Counted from the first letter of the stretch, positions 38,455 to 50,729 are shown. The stretch is DNA of 64,000 bases from Muscardinus avellanarius (GCA_963383645.1 OY726567.1:63457234-63521233), one strand, 5' to 3'. The notes: generated from the letters alone by a model not told the origin. A program made the numbers and translations.

Positions 38455-39325
38455 GAAATTTGAATGGCCAATAAATGCACAAAAATGCTCAACATCATTG
38501 GAAAAGAGGTGCAAATCAAAATCACCCTGAGATTTCACCTAACTCCAATTAGAATGGCAATCATTCAAAACACAAACAACAACAAATGCTGGTGAAGATG
38601 TGGAGAAGTGGGAACTCTAAAACATTGTTGGTGGGATTGAAAATTAGTACAACCACATTGGAAAACAGTATGAAGGATCCTCAGAAGAATGTGAACAAAT
38701 TAACCATTTGACCCAGCAATGCCACTTCTGGGTATCTACCCAAAAGAAAGCAAACCAAACTACCAAACGAATGCATGCACAACTATGTTCATAGCTGCAC
38801 AATTCACCATTGCCAAACTATGGAACCAGCCAAGATGTCCATCAACAGATGAATGGATTACAAAACTGTGGGATATGTACACAATGGAATTTTATTCAGC
38901 CATAAAAAATACAATTACAGCATTTCCAGGGAAATGGATGGAAATGGAGGACATTATGCTAAGCAACATTAGTCAGTCACAAAATATAAGAAATCAGATG
39001 CTTTCCCTAATATGTGAAAGCTAAGGAGAAATGGGTCATAGGAGGAACTCAGGTGAAAAAGGAGATCCTATAGAGGAGCAAATAAGGCAACCTAACTGAG
39101 CATATGGGAGGGAGGAAGAAGGAAACTCTAAAGCACATGATGTGCTTAGACAAACATATCAATATCAATCACTAAGCCAAGCATGGGAAGGAGGTATGGG
39201 AGGGAATGGGGTGGGGATTGGGTAGGGGATAACTGGGTGATGTGTGCATGTATGTCTATACAAGTTGTTTTTTTTTAATCCCATTATGATGTATGAATAC
39301 AATGTACCAATAAAAAAAATTTAAA
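38455..39325 (+). mobile_element. 5'-truncated L1 with 12-bp target duplication
   Basis: AAGATTACTATT at 38443-38454 and 39326-39337. This is the only L1 here on the plus strand. It encodes a broken ORF2 C-terminus ([37 protein letters not shown]) and ends CCAATAAAAAAAATTTAAA. It lies in unit 3 only. Confidence 0.95.
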
Positions 39326-39337
39326 AAGATTACTATT

Positions 39338-39885
39338 ATCCTGACATGGTGCCAAATTTCTGAATTCCCAGTACTTGGGAGGCTAAGGTAAGATTTTTTT
39401 TTTGGTCTAATTAAATATGGGACTTGCAAGGCCATAGTGGATGTGAATACAGTAAGTTGCCTCATCCTGATGCACAGTATTTAAAACACGAGATCTCAAA
39501 CACACGAAGTTTCACCATACAAAGACAAGTAAAATTTCCACAAGTTTCTAATGTTTTGACTGTGATTTATTTTGGAAAAAATTTCCATGAGTATATCATG
39601 TGGACAACAAATGTGATTGAATTGGCTTTCAAGGACTAGTGCTAAATTAATTTCATTTACAACAGCGAACATTGATTAAGATTAGTATTATTCTGACACG
39701 GTGGCAAACTTCTTAATTCCCAGTTCTTGGGAGGCTGAGGCAGGGAGATCTTGTGTTGGAGGCCAGAGTACCATGACATTGGAAGACCTGTTTTCAAATA
39801 AAAAATAAAATAGAACTGAGGGTGTAGCTTAAAGGTAGATTTCTGATATGTTTAATTCCTAGTACCACAAAAACAAAACAGATGA
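39338..39885 (+). repeat. Local duplication with SINE remnants downstream of V1R
   Basis: 39570-39700 repeats 38345-38460 (TTTCCATGAGTATA, AATGTGATT, GGACTRGT, GATTAAGATTA in order). Each copy is followed by the start of a degenerate SINE (39345-39390 and 39690-39880). Confidence 0.65.
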
Positions 39886-40082
39886 CAATCAGCAGAATTC
39901 TGTGCATCAGGATGAAGACAACTTGCTGAATTCACCCCCACTTTTGACTTTGCAAGTCCTATATTTAACTAGATGAAAAAACCTCCAAACACACAAAGTT
40001 TTATCATACAAAAGACACATCAAATTTCCACAAGTTTGTGATGTTTTGATTGTGATTTGCTCAGTTTGCAGAAACATACTAT

Positions 40083-41021
40083 TCAAATACATGTAACGTT
40101 AGGGGATTTTGTATTCCTAATCCAGATAAAGCAGATTCTAGATACTGCAGAGTCACGGCTCATGAGAACAAAGGGGCTGATGGTGGGAAAGCACAAAGAA
40201 ATTAGGTCAATGGTTTGCAACAGCCGCCAGTAGGGATTATAAAAAAGAGCAATATAAACATATAATATGGAGGAGAGTGTGTGGAAAGTCACAAAGGTGC
40301 ACACCAGGACAAGGATGGTTTGTGTGGCTCTGCACTCAGGGGAGGACCGGGGGGAAGCATTCATGCTGTGAATGTGTTGAACCTGATGCCTGTGTCTGTA
40401 AAGGATGAAAGTCATGGAGCCACTGGAATAGATCATGAGCACAGAAAATATAACTTCAGGAAATACAAATAATGCTGCATATATTGAGCCTATAATTTTG
40501 TTAGTATCTGTAAAAGAACAGTACCCCCAATCCCTTTTCGTTGTCACATTTGTACTATGCCATTTGTCATATGAATAGAGAGGGAAAATGAAATTGACAA
40601 CCATGTGCAGAATCCAGAAGAGGGAAATGGAGAATCCAGTGTATTTTGGGGCTTTGACTTTAAGATCCTTCCAACAGGAGTTCATGGGGCTGATCATGAT
40701 GTTCTGGAAGATGCTCAGGAGGCAGGTGATGGCAATGGAAACGCTCCTGCCAACTCTCTGAATGTACAGAATAAGATGGCATCCAAAATCATTGAAGAAA
40801 TGTTTCAACCCCAAAGCTGCCATTGTCTGAGGAATTCCTTTAGAGAGAATAACTAAGGAGTTGGCAATTGTCAGGTGCTTGAGCATCAAATCTGTGGCCC
40901 TCAGTGTGCTTACACTGTAATAAAGGACTAGATAGCAGTAAAGAAGAGAAAAATTTCCCAGAATTCCAACTGTCATCTGTGACAAGAACATTGTTCCTAT
41001 TGCCAAATCCCTGGGGTCCAT
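40083..41021 (-). CDS. Vomeronasal type-1 receptor (V1R), unit 3
   Basis: A 312-residue single-exon V1R with an intact frame. The start MDPRDLAIGTMF is chosen because it fits the usual V1R N-terminus; the frame extends upstream, but its first Met (41112-41114) lies inside a SINE. Approximate membrane segments: 8-36, 47-70, 79-108, 128-148, 176-205, 235-260, 266-290. Cys81 and Cys168 are the expected extracellular disulfide pair and Asn158 (NVT) a glycosylation site. TM3 has YIQRVGRSVSIAIT, and the third inner loop has HRHQVQHIHS and SPRSSPE. In the family these receptors sense pheromone-type cues in the vomeronasal organ through Gi2 and TRPC2. The V1R subfamily cannot be fixed by eye. It resembles the primate VN1R2/VN1R4 type. 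Confidence 0.93.
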   Translation of the reverse strand: MDPRDLAIGTMFLSQMTVGILGNFSLLYCYLVLYYSVSTLRATDLMLKHLTIANSLVILSKGIPQTMAALGLKHFFNDFGCHLILYIQRVGRSVSIAITCLLSIFQNIMISPMNSCWKDLKVKAPKYTGFSISLFWILHMVVNFIFPLYSYDKWHSTNVTTKRDWGYCSFTDTNKIIGSIYAALFVFPEVIFSVLMIYSSGSMTFILYRHRHQVQHIHSMNASPRSSPECRATQTILVLVCTFVTFHTLSSILYVYIALFYNPYWRLLQTIDLISLCFPTISPFVLMSRDSAVSRICFIWIRNTKSPNVTCI

Positions 41022-41097
41022 TCTGTCAATCAGTACGTTCCCTGTTAAATGGCAGCATTCTTCAGAGAAAAACGGCTTATTAAAAGTTTTTGTATCA

Positions 41098-41540
41098 GCC
41101 GGGCATGGTGGCACATGGTTGTAATCCCAGTGTTTGGGAGGCTGAGACAGGAGGATCGCACAGGTTCGAAGCCAGCCTCAGCTACTTAGTGAGGCTCTGA
41201 GCAACTTAGTGAGACCCTGTTTTCTAACAAAATATAAAATAGGTCTGGGAGTATAGCCCGGAGGTGGAAAGCCTCTGGGTTCCACTTCCAGTACCACCAA
41301 AAAAAAAAAAAAATGTTTTTGTATCTAGCCAGGTGTGGTGGCACACGCTTGTAATCCCAGCACTTGGGAGGCTGAGACAGGAGGATCACACAGGTTCGAA
41401 GCCAGCTTCAGCTACTTAGTGAGGCTCTCAGCAATTTAGTGAGATCCTGTTTCCAAATAAAATAGAAAATAGGTCTGGGAGTATAGCCTGGGGGTAGAAA
41501 GCCCCTGGGTTCCATCCTCAGTACCAAAAAAAAAAAAAAA
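41098..41540 (+). repeat. Two SINEs in tandem at one target site, V1R 5' side
   Basis: SINE 1 (41098-41313) and SINE 2 (41328-41540) are both plus strand. The target GTTTTTGTAT occurs three times: before, between and after (41086, 41315, 41541). The uninterrupted sequence is seen in unit 1 near 20304-20320 (TTTTTGTAGCCACATGCTG). Insertion was therefore after the duplication. Confidence 0.9.
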
Positions 41541-41984
41541 GTTTTTGTATCCATGTGCTGTTGCGTATACTTGAAGCCACCGTCAAACAAAGAGACTGAT
41601 GCAGGAGGATAGCTTGATCTAAACATTTGAGATTAACTTGGACAATTTGGTGAGACCACTAAAAATTTTTTTTCTGCTTTATGGATGACTTTGATATATG
41701 TACCTCTGGGGTTGTCAAAGACATTAAGATGAGCATATTGATGGGCAGCATTCCAGCGTATTCCTTTGCAAGTCAGCATTAAATATTAGGCCATGTTATC
41801 TTGGAAGAAGCTATGAAAGGTGAGAGCAAATAGAAAAAAAGCATAATGCAACTTTTCCAGAATAAATTGATATTTGCTAATCACAGTGGAAAAAGACAAC
41901 TTCATTCACTAACTGTACCACACAACAAATTAGTTCTATTCGTTCCCAGACTTGTTCTGTCACTGAATCTCATCCCTAGACCTT

Positions 41985-42475
41985 TTTATTTTTTTTTGAA
42001 ACAGGGTCTCACAGAGATTCGGTGTGCTGGTTTTGAACTAATGATCATCCTGTCTTAGCCTCTCAAGTGCTATGATTACAGGTGTGGTCCACCACACCTG
42101 GAAACAAAGCTGTTCTGAATGGATTTTTAATCTCCATTTCAAAGGCCAGTAATGAAATTTTTGTAATAATGAGAACATGATTCTTTGATCTTAGGAAAAA
42201 TGTTTATTCAATACCATAAACACATTAATCTTTCAGGTGTAGTGACAAACTAAGCCATTAATAGGGAAGCTGAGAGTGGTGATGTACGCCTATAATTCCA
42301 ACTCGTGGGAGACTGAGACAGGAGGCTCTCAGGTTGGAGAACAGCCTCAGGAATGTAGCCAAACTCTCAGGAACCTAGCAAGACTCTGTTTCAAAACAAA
42401 AAGAATAGAAAGGGCTGAGCATGTAACTTTGTGTAAAATGACCATGGGTTCAATCCCTGGTACCAAAAACGAATA
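41985..42475. repeat. Two old SINEs shared with unit 1
   Basis: Minus copy 41985-42110 and plus copy 42250-42475, matching 20705-20850 and 21028-21220. Confidence 0.65.
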
Positions 42476-42588
42476 AATAAAGAAAGAGCAAACTGTCATC
42501 AGATTCCTTATGTACACACACTAGGATGTGTGTGAGTGAGATTAATGTTTTCAGTGTAAAGAAATCTTATAGAATGTATGATAGGATA

Positions 42589-42812
42589 GGGTCGGGCGTG
42601 GTGGCGCATGCTTGTAATCCCAGCGCTTGGGAGGCTGAGACAGGAGGATTGCACAGGTTCGAAGCCAGCCTCAGCTACTTAGTGAGGCTCTCAGCAACTT
42701 AGTGAGACCCTGTTTCCAAATATAAAATAGGTCTGGGAGTATAACCTGGAGGCAGAAAGCCCCTGGGGTTCTGCCCCTAGTACCACCAAAAACAAAAACA
42801 AAAACAAAAAAA
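42589..42812 (+). repeat. B1-dID-type SINE with 15-bp target duplication
   Basis: ATGTATGATAGGATA at 42574-42588 and 42813-42827. CpG-rich start GTCGGGCGTGGTGGCGCATG. Absent from unit 1. Confidence 0.93.
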
Positions 42813-42913
42813 ATGTATGATAGGATAAAAGTTTCAAGAGTAACCTTAATGAAAAAGATATTATTTAGTGATAATAAATATGGGGGAAATGTTCAGTGCC
42901 CCATCATAAGTTG

Positions 42914-42956
42914 CCAAATAGTAATAATAATAACAATAGTAATAATAATAATAATG
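42914..42956. repeat. (AAT)n microsatellite
   Basis: Imperfect AAT/AAC triplets. Confidence 0.9.
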
Positions 42957-43841
42957 CATATCATGAGCTGACATTTTATCATAAAGTTCAACAAAATAGT
43001 ATCCTAAGTCCCTTTTTGGACTGTGATGTTTTTCTTCTCTATTGGATATGCATATTACATAGGGAAGATGACATTTACCAGTATATTTAGGACCTGGAGG
43101 ACAACTGAGAACTCAATATGGTTGGGAGTTTCTTCTACACTTCTATACACCCGGAGTTCTTGGGGCTCAGTGAGATGCTGGGCACACAACAAGAGGAACA
43201 TGGTGTGAATGGAAGCACGCTACCAATCTGTGAGGACAGAAAAAGGTCTATGCCCAAGTCCTTCAAGCAAATATACCAAAAATCTGCCATGGTCTTTGAG
43301 TGACTAAAAAGTGAATGACTAGAAAATGGCCCCAAGTCCCCTTCTACTCTTCTACTAGTATTTCTATTGCTGATATTTTATGGAACAATTTTGTTTGTTA
43401 CAAGATTTTGTTTAATGTAAATAGTCTATAGGTCAGTATCAAATACAAATAAAGCTTTAGAGATCCTAATAAAATGTAGTGCCCTAATTATCATTTAATC
43501 ATATGGGAAACAACCCTGTCCAAGTTGCATTTAAGGAAGACAAGATAGAGTCACTATTTGGTTTGTGAAAAAATGTTTTTTTTTTCCCCTAGGTTTTCCA
43601 GGCACAAAAAAAAGGTGGAATCTACTAATTAAGCTATCAAACAGTATTTTTCCCTCAACTATCAAACATGAAGTACAAGCATATGACAAATAGTATAGGA
43701 TAGAAACTAATTTCTATCTTACATTAGTAATTTATACATTAGTAATTAAATTCTGTCCTGTTAGTAATTCAGGTTAAGTTGTTATGTTTACTAGTACCTT
43801 GGTTTAGTGACACTATGGGAATTGAATTAAGAAACTTAGCC

Positions 43842-44172
43842 GGGCGTGGTGGCGCACACTTGTAATCCCCGCGCTTGGGAGGCAGAGACAGGAGGATCGC
43901 GCAGGTTCGAAGCCAGCTGTGCGTGCTGGCTTAGGAGACCCTGTTTTCAAATAAAAATGTAAAAATAGGTCTGGGAGTGTATGCTACTGGGGATGGAACC
44001 CAGAGATCATTCTACCTTCAAGTTACACCCTTAGCCCTTATTATTTTGTATTTTGAAATGGTCTCCCTAGTTTGCTGAGAGTCTAAGTTGTTGAAGCTAG
44101 TTTTGAACCTGTGGCTCTCCCGTCTCAGCCTTACAAGTACTAGGATTACTGGAATACAGTACAACAGCTGGC
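43842..44172. repeat. Young plus-strand SINE fused to an old minus-strand SINE
   Basis: 43842-43981 begins GCCGGGCGTGGTGGCGCACA but loses its ID tail. At about 43982 it meets an older minus-strand copy (GGGGATGGAACCCAGAG to GCTGGCTT) shared with 22528-22700. Insertion with loss of the 3' end, or recombination between SINEs, would both explain it. Confidence 0.7.
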
Positions 44173-44899
44173 TTAGAATCTTAGTAATATAATTATTGTG
44201 TGTTGTATACATTATAATAATGAAAATACTGAACTATGAGTTTGGGATGAATGTTAGATTATTAAACCAAAGGAAATAACAGAAAATATATTTGGTCTTG
44301 AGAACCTTTTTCTACTCATAATTTTAATGTTGCCATGACATGCAGTCTCACCTCAGTCATCTCACCACAGATATTTCAGTGGCACGACCAGGTGGATTAT
44401 AAGTTTAGAGTCACATAAGAATATATTTAATTTCAGAACCAAATTGAGATCTTGTTTTCTGAATATGATTATGCAGTTCTTACAGTTTCATTCTTATTTG
44501 TGTAGACTTGCAGAATTTATAAACATACTTACAGAATAGTATAACCCTGAATATTTAGCTTGCGATTCCGGGAAGGTAATGTGAAGGCAGGTTTGTTCCA
44601 ATACCACCACCCTTAGAGTGTTCAAAATCAGATTTCATTCTCACTGGAGTTATTAAGCAGAAATCATCCGTAGTGAGGATTTTACTAAACCACAACAAGA
44701 GCCACCAAGGATTCACATAAGACCGGTGACACTTCCCCTTTTAGTAGCTCAGCTCCCAGTGAAGAAATGATCCTTCTCCCTTCTCTACTTCTGCACTGGA
44801 CCTGTTTCTACCTCAAAACCCTCTTCCAGACTTGAGCACTTGGCCCGACTTTGTTTCCTTACTGACTTGTCCTCTCTGACTGAAACAGAAAACACTCAC

Positions 44900-45070
44900 C
44901 ACGTTTCTTGCCTGTCAGTAGCGGAGTCATGTGGGGATCATGAAGGCCAGGACTGTGGGAGAGGAAGGAGGCTGCCCTGAGATATAGATTTGTGATTCTG
45001 TGACCTCATCTCCCCTCAGAGCTGCAATTATCATTTTACCTTTACTGGCACTGACAGCAGAGATCTGGGG
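44900..45070 (-). promoter_or_regulatory. Candidate V1R 5' leader exon and promoter block, unit 3
   Basis: Minus strand ends GGCAAGAAACGTG|GTGAGTGTT (donor 44895-44899). Core on the plus strand: CCCCTCAGAGCTGCAATTAT followed by CATTTTACCTTTACTGGCA, nearly identical to unit 1 and better kept than its surroundings. It lies 3.9 kb upstream of the receptor start. Confidence 0.5.
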
Positions 45071-46483
45071 ATCCCAAATCAATACCAAAAAACTTTTCTT
45101 TCCCCAGTTGCTAATACTAAAACCACTTACAAGTTTCTTGAAAGTATCTTCAAAATTACTGTTGACGTATTTTTAAGAGGCTCTTAGTTTTCCATGATCC
45201 CTAAAGGCTTACTGAGTCTCATATGGAAGAGGCAGGACATATTGCAGTAGGAGGCAGAAAAGAATTGTGTTAAACTTTGTGTGTCTCACTTACCTTCAGT
45301 CTTCCCTGAGTTTTTTCATCCTAATTCAACTCATTCTCCGTTACTAGGCCTTGAAGCTACATCGTTTTATTGTACTCAGGAAAAAATAAAATGAGATAAA
45401 ATATCTAAGGTATTATCAAATGAGGTAAGTACAAAGAAAGAATATTAGGTCAGAATTTTCTTTAGAAAACTTTGGACCCATTTATTTAATTGAATGTTAA
45501 CAAATTTGGAAATGCAAATGTGTATATATTCTAGAACAGTTTACTTTAAGAATATTGACACCAGCATATGAAGAAATATAAAATGTTATGTTCAAACCCA
45601 ATACTATGTGGGCCTCTTGCAGGGGTGGGATTGTGTAGTCAACCATCTGAGAGTTGGTGAAATTGTTAGATGGGCAAATCTGTAGGTCTTTGGTGGAGGG
45701 GATTTAAGGTCAGCAATGGCATGGGGAACCTGTAGGTTCAAAATTAGTGACTGAGGGAAAAAGGGCCTTGCAAAGCACTTTTTATAGGGCTTGAAAATCT
45801 GTTTATAGGTTCTGGGGATTAGGATGAGGAGCATGTTTGGGTCTACTCTTCATCCTGCCATAGCTTCTTTAATCAGCATAATGCTTTTGAAATTCATCCA
45901 TTTGCTGATATATCGGCAGTTAATTCCTATATATGACTGAATGGTATTCCAGTATTTGAATATGCAATAGTTCATCCATGGTGTACTGATGGATACTTGA
46001 ACCATTGTTCCATATACCTTTCAAAAAATTAACAAAATGGGTGATATAGTTAAATGGTAAATACCCAATTTTTAACACATCTAATAGTTAAATAGAAGAA
46101 AATCCATGTTAATTTAGTTTGGTCATAAATTTAGGTACAAAAGCAAAATCATAGTCCCTAAAAGGAAAATAGTCACTTGGAATTCATTCATATTAAATAT
46201 GTTACTCTGTGAAGTATACTATAAAGAAAATAGAAACACAAGCCACAGACTGGGAGAAAATGTTTGCAAAGTCCAAAACTCTCAAAGGGCTTTCCTCCAC
46301 AACAGATTCACATACCACAGACACAGATGAAGCAGATTCACATAACATTTATCATGTATCTCAGTTTTTATCAGTACTTCCTCTTGTTGATATCATACTG
46401 TGCCTGACGTATAAATTCAAATTTATTATAGGTAGGTACATATGAATAGAAAGAAACATAGTCTAACTAGAAATCTATAGTAT

Positions 46484-46862
46484 TGTCAGGGCCCTCTTGG
46501 CTAGACCGGGATGGGGTGGTGGCTCAAGATGGCACCTAGGCATGTTGCCAAGTCACGAGGCTCACGAGGCTGGCGGTGCCCTGAGCCTGCGCAGTGAGCG
46601 CTATCAGGCGCCCTACAGATGATCAGTGACGCAGCGCCTCGTGCTACCACCAGCCCGCCTATGAGAGGTTAGAAATGTGCATGCCCTATCTGTGGGAAGC
46701 TTGGGGTTGGTGGAGTGATGAGGGAGGGGTTATGAGACTGATATATATTTGCCTGCTGTGCACATTGGAAGGGAAGCATTAAAGAGGAAGCATCATCAAC
46801 AGACTCGGCATTTGTGTGTTCTTTCCCAGGGCTCTGCAGGACTGAGCCTTAGGGACGCAACA
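46484..46862 (+). mobile_element. Solo LTR, ERVK-like, 379 bp
   Basis: TGTCAGGGCCC to GGGACGCAACA, flanked by a perfect TAGTAT at 46478-46483 and 46863-46868. CpG-rich, unlike its surroundings. GATATATATTTG near 46740 and an ATTAAAG signal near 46779 suggest plus orientation. It sits at the junction of units 3 and 4. Confidence 0.9.
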
Positions 46863-47129
46863 TAGTATACATGATTCCAGGAATCCACCTTGGAGTTCGG
46901 AATGTATTCCTTCCTGGATAAGGAGGGATTTTTGGATTATACTCCTTAACACTCGAAGGTAGCCAATTCCAGCCATGCAGGGCTAGCTTCATCTTTTTTA
47001 CTGTGCTCTGGGCCTTCTTTTAATTTTATTTCTCTTCTCTCAACACATAAATATTTCCTTAGGAAAACTGTGTTTAGTCCACACATGACACAGTTATTAG
47101 TGAGGCTAGTTTTATCCTTCAAAATCTTA

Positions 47130-47430
47130 GATTTTTTTTTTTTTTTTTTTTTTTTTGCAGGTCTGGGGATGAAACCCAGGGGCATTCAACCTCCGAGCTA
47201 CACCCCGAGCCCTATTTTTTTTTATTCTTTATTTTGAAACTGGGTCTCACTGAGTTGCAGAAGGTCTCACTAAGTAGCTGAGGCTGTCTGTGAACCATGA
47301 TCCTCCCAAATGCTGGGATTACAAGCGTGTGCCACCACGCCGGGCTAAGATCTTGTTTTGAGTGTATCAATCCTTCTGTCTCAGCCACCCAAGTACTGGG
47401 ATTACAAGTGTGCACCACCACGCCTGGCAT
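47130..47430 (-). repeat. Adjacent minus-strand SINEs
   Basis: A full copy (47130-47345) interrupts an older one whose B1 half remains at 47346-47430. Confidence 0.75.
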
Positions 47431-47611
47431 AATTTTTACTTTTTTCTTAAGGCCTACTTAAGTAAAAGTGATTTTTGTACATTATACTAAGTTATTAGCA
47501 TTTGTTTTATCATTGCTTATTTTTTTGTTCCATGCAAATTATTAGTTTATTAGCCTAAAGGCTTACTTTTAAATTACAGTGGAAACTTTTTTCCTATGTC
47601 AGTATTCACAG

Positions 47612-47817
47612 GGTGTGGTGGTACAAATTTGTAACCCCAGCATTTGGGAGGCTGAGACAGGAAGATTGTGGTTTGAGGACAGCCTCAGCTACTTAGTAAG
47701 GTCCTTTGCAACTTAGACCCTGTTTCAAAATAAGTAATAATAATAAAAATAGGGCTGGGGTGTAGCTCGGGGGTAGAATGCCTCTGGGTTCCATCCCCAG
47801 TACCGCACACACACAAA
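47612..47817 (+). repeat. B1-dID-type SINE
   Basis: GGGTGTGGTGGTACAAATTTG to CCCCAGTACCGC with the ID box GGGCTGGGGTGTAGCTCGGG. Confidence 0.85.
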
Positions 47818-48518
47818 AGTGCCAGTATTCCTTGAGTTTTGGTTTTTGGATTACCAACACCTGTGAAAAAGAAATTGAATACCTGAGATTTCTGTCTTGG
47901 GTTTTTGGTGCATGCAAGTTGATCACTTCCTATTTTCCCAACCAATTGTGAATGTTAGTGAGAAACAGATTAATGATGCTTTCAAATCATCCCTACTTTG
48001 TGTTTTATCTATTTTGTGTTTTATCTTTAAGTTAAATTGGAGTGCTCATTTTTTCAGGATTTTTCCAGACACATAAAAAAACCCCAAACAAATCATATAT
48101 TGATTTGTAAAATAAATGATTGAACTAATGGGAAAATAAATGTATATTTTATCACACAAGGGAATAAGAGTTCAAAAGAGTGCTTTTGTCACCTGAAATG
48201 TTTCTTGGTCTGAAGAGGAAGTAAAACATAAAGGAGGAAGAGAATCTTCATCCTCTTATCTCCGCCTCCCAAGCGCAAGGATTACAAGCGTGTGCCACCA
48301 CGCCCAGCTCCCTGACTTGTTTTGAATCACATCTCTTATTATTATTCTTAGCGATTGAAAATGTGTGAGATTATTCTGCAAATCTTCTATTAACCACAGA
48401 AGAAAACAAAAGAATCCTAGATTAGAAAACAGGATTTAAGGAGAGAGGGTTTAAGATGGTGGATGGGATAGATACAAAACCTAGGGTTGTGTAAGAATAT
48501 CAACTGAAGGAATCTCCC

Positions 48519-48590
48519 TTAGCCTCTGGGTAGGAACCCAGGGGCATTCTACCTTCGAGCTACACCCCCTGTCCTATTTTTTTATTCTTT
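48519..48590 (-). repeat. SINE left part, split by L1 insertion
   Basis: ID half and linker of a minus-strand SINE (GGAACCCAGGGGCATTCTAC to CCTATTTTTTTATTCTTT). The other part resumes at 55374 on the far side of the L1. Confidence 0.9.
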
Positions 48591-48812
48591 GTTATTTTTT
48601 TAATTGGTGCATTATATTCATACATTGTAGTGGGGTAATAAAAAAAGACTTGTGTAGATATACGCGCACACATCACCCAGTCAGCCGCCATTCAATCCCC
48701 ACCCCTTCCCTCCCTAACTCTCCCTCCCATGTTTGGCTTAGTGATTGATAGCAATACATTCGTCTAAATACATCATGTGCCTCAGAGAGCTTTCTACCTA
48801 TCTTCTGTCCCC

Positions 48813-50662
48813 TCATTCACTAATATGTGAAAGCATCCGATTTCTTACTTTTTGTGACTGACTAATCCCGATTAGTATAATGTCCTCCAGTTCCATCCAT
48901 TTCTCTGGGAATGCTGTAATTGTATTTATTTTTATGGCTGAGTAAAACTCCACTGTGTACATATCCCACAGCTTTGTAATCCATTCATCCATTGATGGAC
49001 ATCTTGGTTGGTTCCATAGTTTGGCTATGGTGAATTGCGCAGCTATGAACATAGATATGCATGCATTCGTTTGATAGTTTCGTTAGCTTTCTTTTGGATA
49101 GATATTGAGAAGTGGTATTGCTGGGTCAAATGGTAGATTTGTTCCCATTCTTCTGAGGATCCTCCATACTGTTTTCCAGAGTGGTTGCACTAGTTTGCAA
49201 TCCCACCAACAATGTTTTAGAGTTCCCACTTCTCCACATCCTCGCCAGCATCTGTGTTTGTTTGTGTTTTGAATGATTACCATTCTAGCTGGAGTTAGGT
49301 AGAATCTCAGGGTAGTTTTGATTTGCATCTCTCTGATTGCCAATGATGTTGAACATTTTTTTCATACATTTATTGGCCATTTGAATTTCTTCTTTTGTGA
49401 AGTGTCTATTAAGTTTGCTTGCCCATTTTTTAATTGGTATTTGTTTTTTTGGTGTTGATTTTCTTGAGCTCTCTGTGTATTCTAGATATTAGTCCTCTGT
49501 CTGAGGAATAGGTGGCAAAGATCTTTTCCCATTCTGTTGGCTCTCATTTAAGGATCTTGGCAGTTTCCTTTGCTGAACAGAAGCTCTTCAGTTTCATGCA
49601 GTCCCACGTATTGATTCACCTTTTAGTTTCTTGTGTCTTTGGGGTCTTGTTGAGAAAATTATTATCTGTGCCAGTGTGTTGCAGTGTTGGACCTATGCAC
49701 TCTTCGAGGAGCCTCAAGGTCTCTGGTCTAATATCCAAGTCTTTGATCCATCTTGAATTGACTCTTGTGCAGGGTGAGAAGGTGGGATTTAATTTGATTT
49801 TTCTGCATATAGATAACCAGTTTTGCCAATACCATTTGTCGAACAGACTGTCTTTCTTCCATTGTATGTTTTTGGCCCCTTTGTCAAATATCAGTTGGCT
49901 GTATGTGTGTGGTTTCATTTCTGAATCTTCTAATCTGCTCCATTGGTCTATGCATCTGTTTTTGTGCCAGTACCATGCTGTTTTTATTACAGTGACTTTG
50001 TTGTATAGTTTAAAGTCAGGTATTGTTATTCCTCCTGCATGGTTTTTGTTGCTGAGAACTACTTTGGCTATTCTGGTTTTTCTGTTGTTCCAAATAAATT
50101 TAAGGACTGATTTTTCTATTGTCTTGGTAATTTAATTGGTATTGTGTTGAATCTGTAGTTAACTTTTAGAAGTATAGCCATCTTGATGATGTTTATTCTG
50201 CCTATCTTATAAGATCGTCTTCAATTTCTTTTTTCAGTGTTTTATAATATTTTTTGTAGAGGTCTTTTACTTCCTTGTTTAAGTTTATTCCTAAGTATTT
50301 TTTTTTTTTTTTTGTGGAAGATCCTGAGTGGAAGTGTTTTCTGGATTTCTTTTTCAGTGGATTTATGGTTGGTGTACAGAAAAGCTTCTGATTTCTTAAG
50401 ATTGATTTTGTATCCAGATACTTTGCTGAATTTGTTGATCTGTTCAATAAGCCTTTTGGTTGAGTTTGTTGGGTCTTCTAGGTATAGTATCATGTCATCT
50501 GCAAATAGTGAGAGTTTGAGTTCTTCTTTTCCTATTTTAACTCCTCTGATTTCCTTTTCTTGCCTTATTGCTCTTGCTAGGGTCTCGAGTACTATATTGA
50601 AGAGAAGTGGTGATAATGGACATCTTTGCCTTGTTCCTGTTTTTAGGGGGAATTCTTAAAGC

Positions 50663-50729
<67 letters not shown>

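Larger units (their letters stand above)
35700..46450. repeat. V1R segmental duplication unit 3
   Basis: The most complete unit: left flank, V1R gene (40083-41021), leader block (44900-45070) and right flank to about 46.44 kb. It follows unit 2 head-to-tail with no spacer and ends just before the LTR at 46484. Anchors are listed for units 1, 2 and 4. Confidence 0.8.
46870..48500. repeat. V1R segmental duplication unit 4, partial, receptor missing
   Basis: 48060-48230 aligns with 36690-36830 (TATATTGATTTG, TGAACTAATGGG, AGTTCAAAAGAGTG, GTCACCTGAAA in order). 48310-48440 aligns with 37570-37910 (GATTCCTAGATTAG-like). Alignment stops near 48.45 kb before the receptor, and the next recognised element is the SINE/L1 complex. 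Confidence 0.65.

Noticed and set aside
46870..48500. A third V1R gene in unit 4
   Set aside because: Alignment ends before the receptor; no V1R motif found between 48.45 and 48.6 kb or after the L1 at 55.7 kb.
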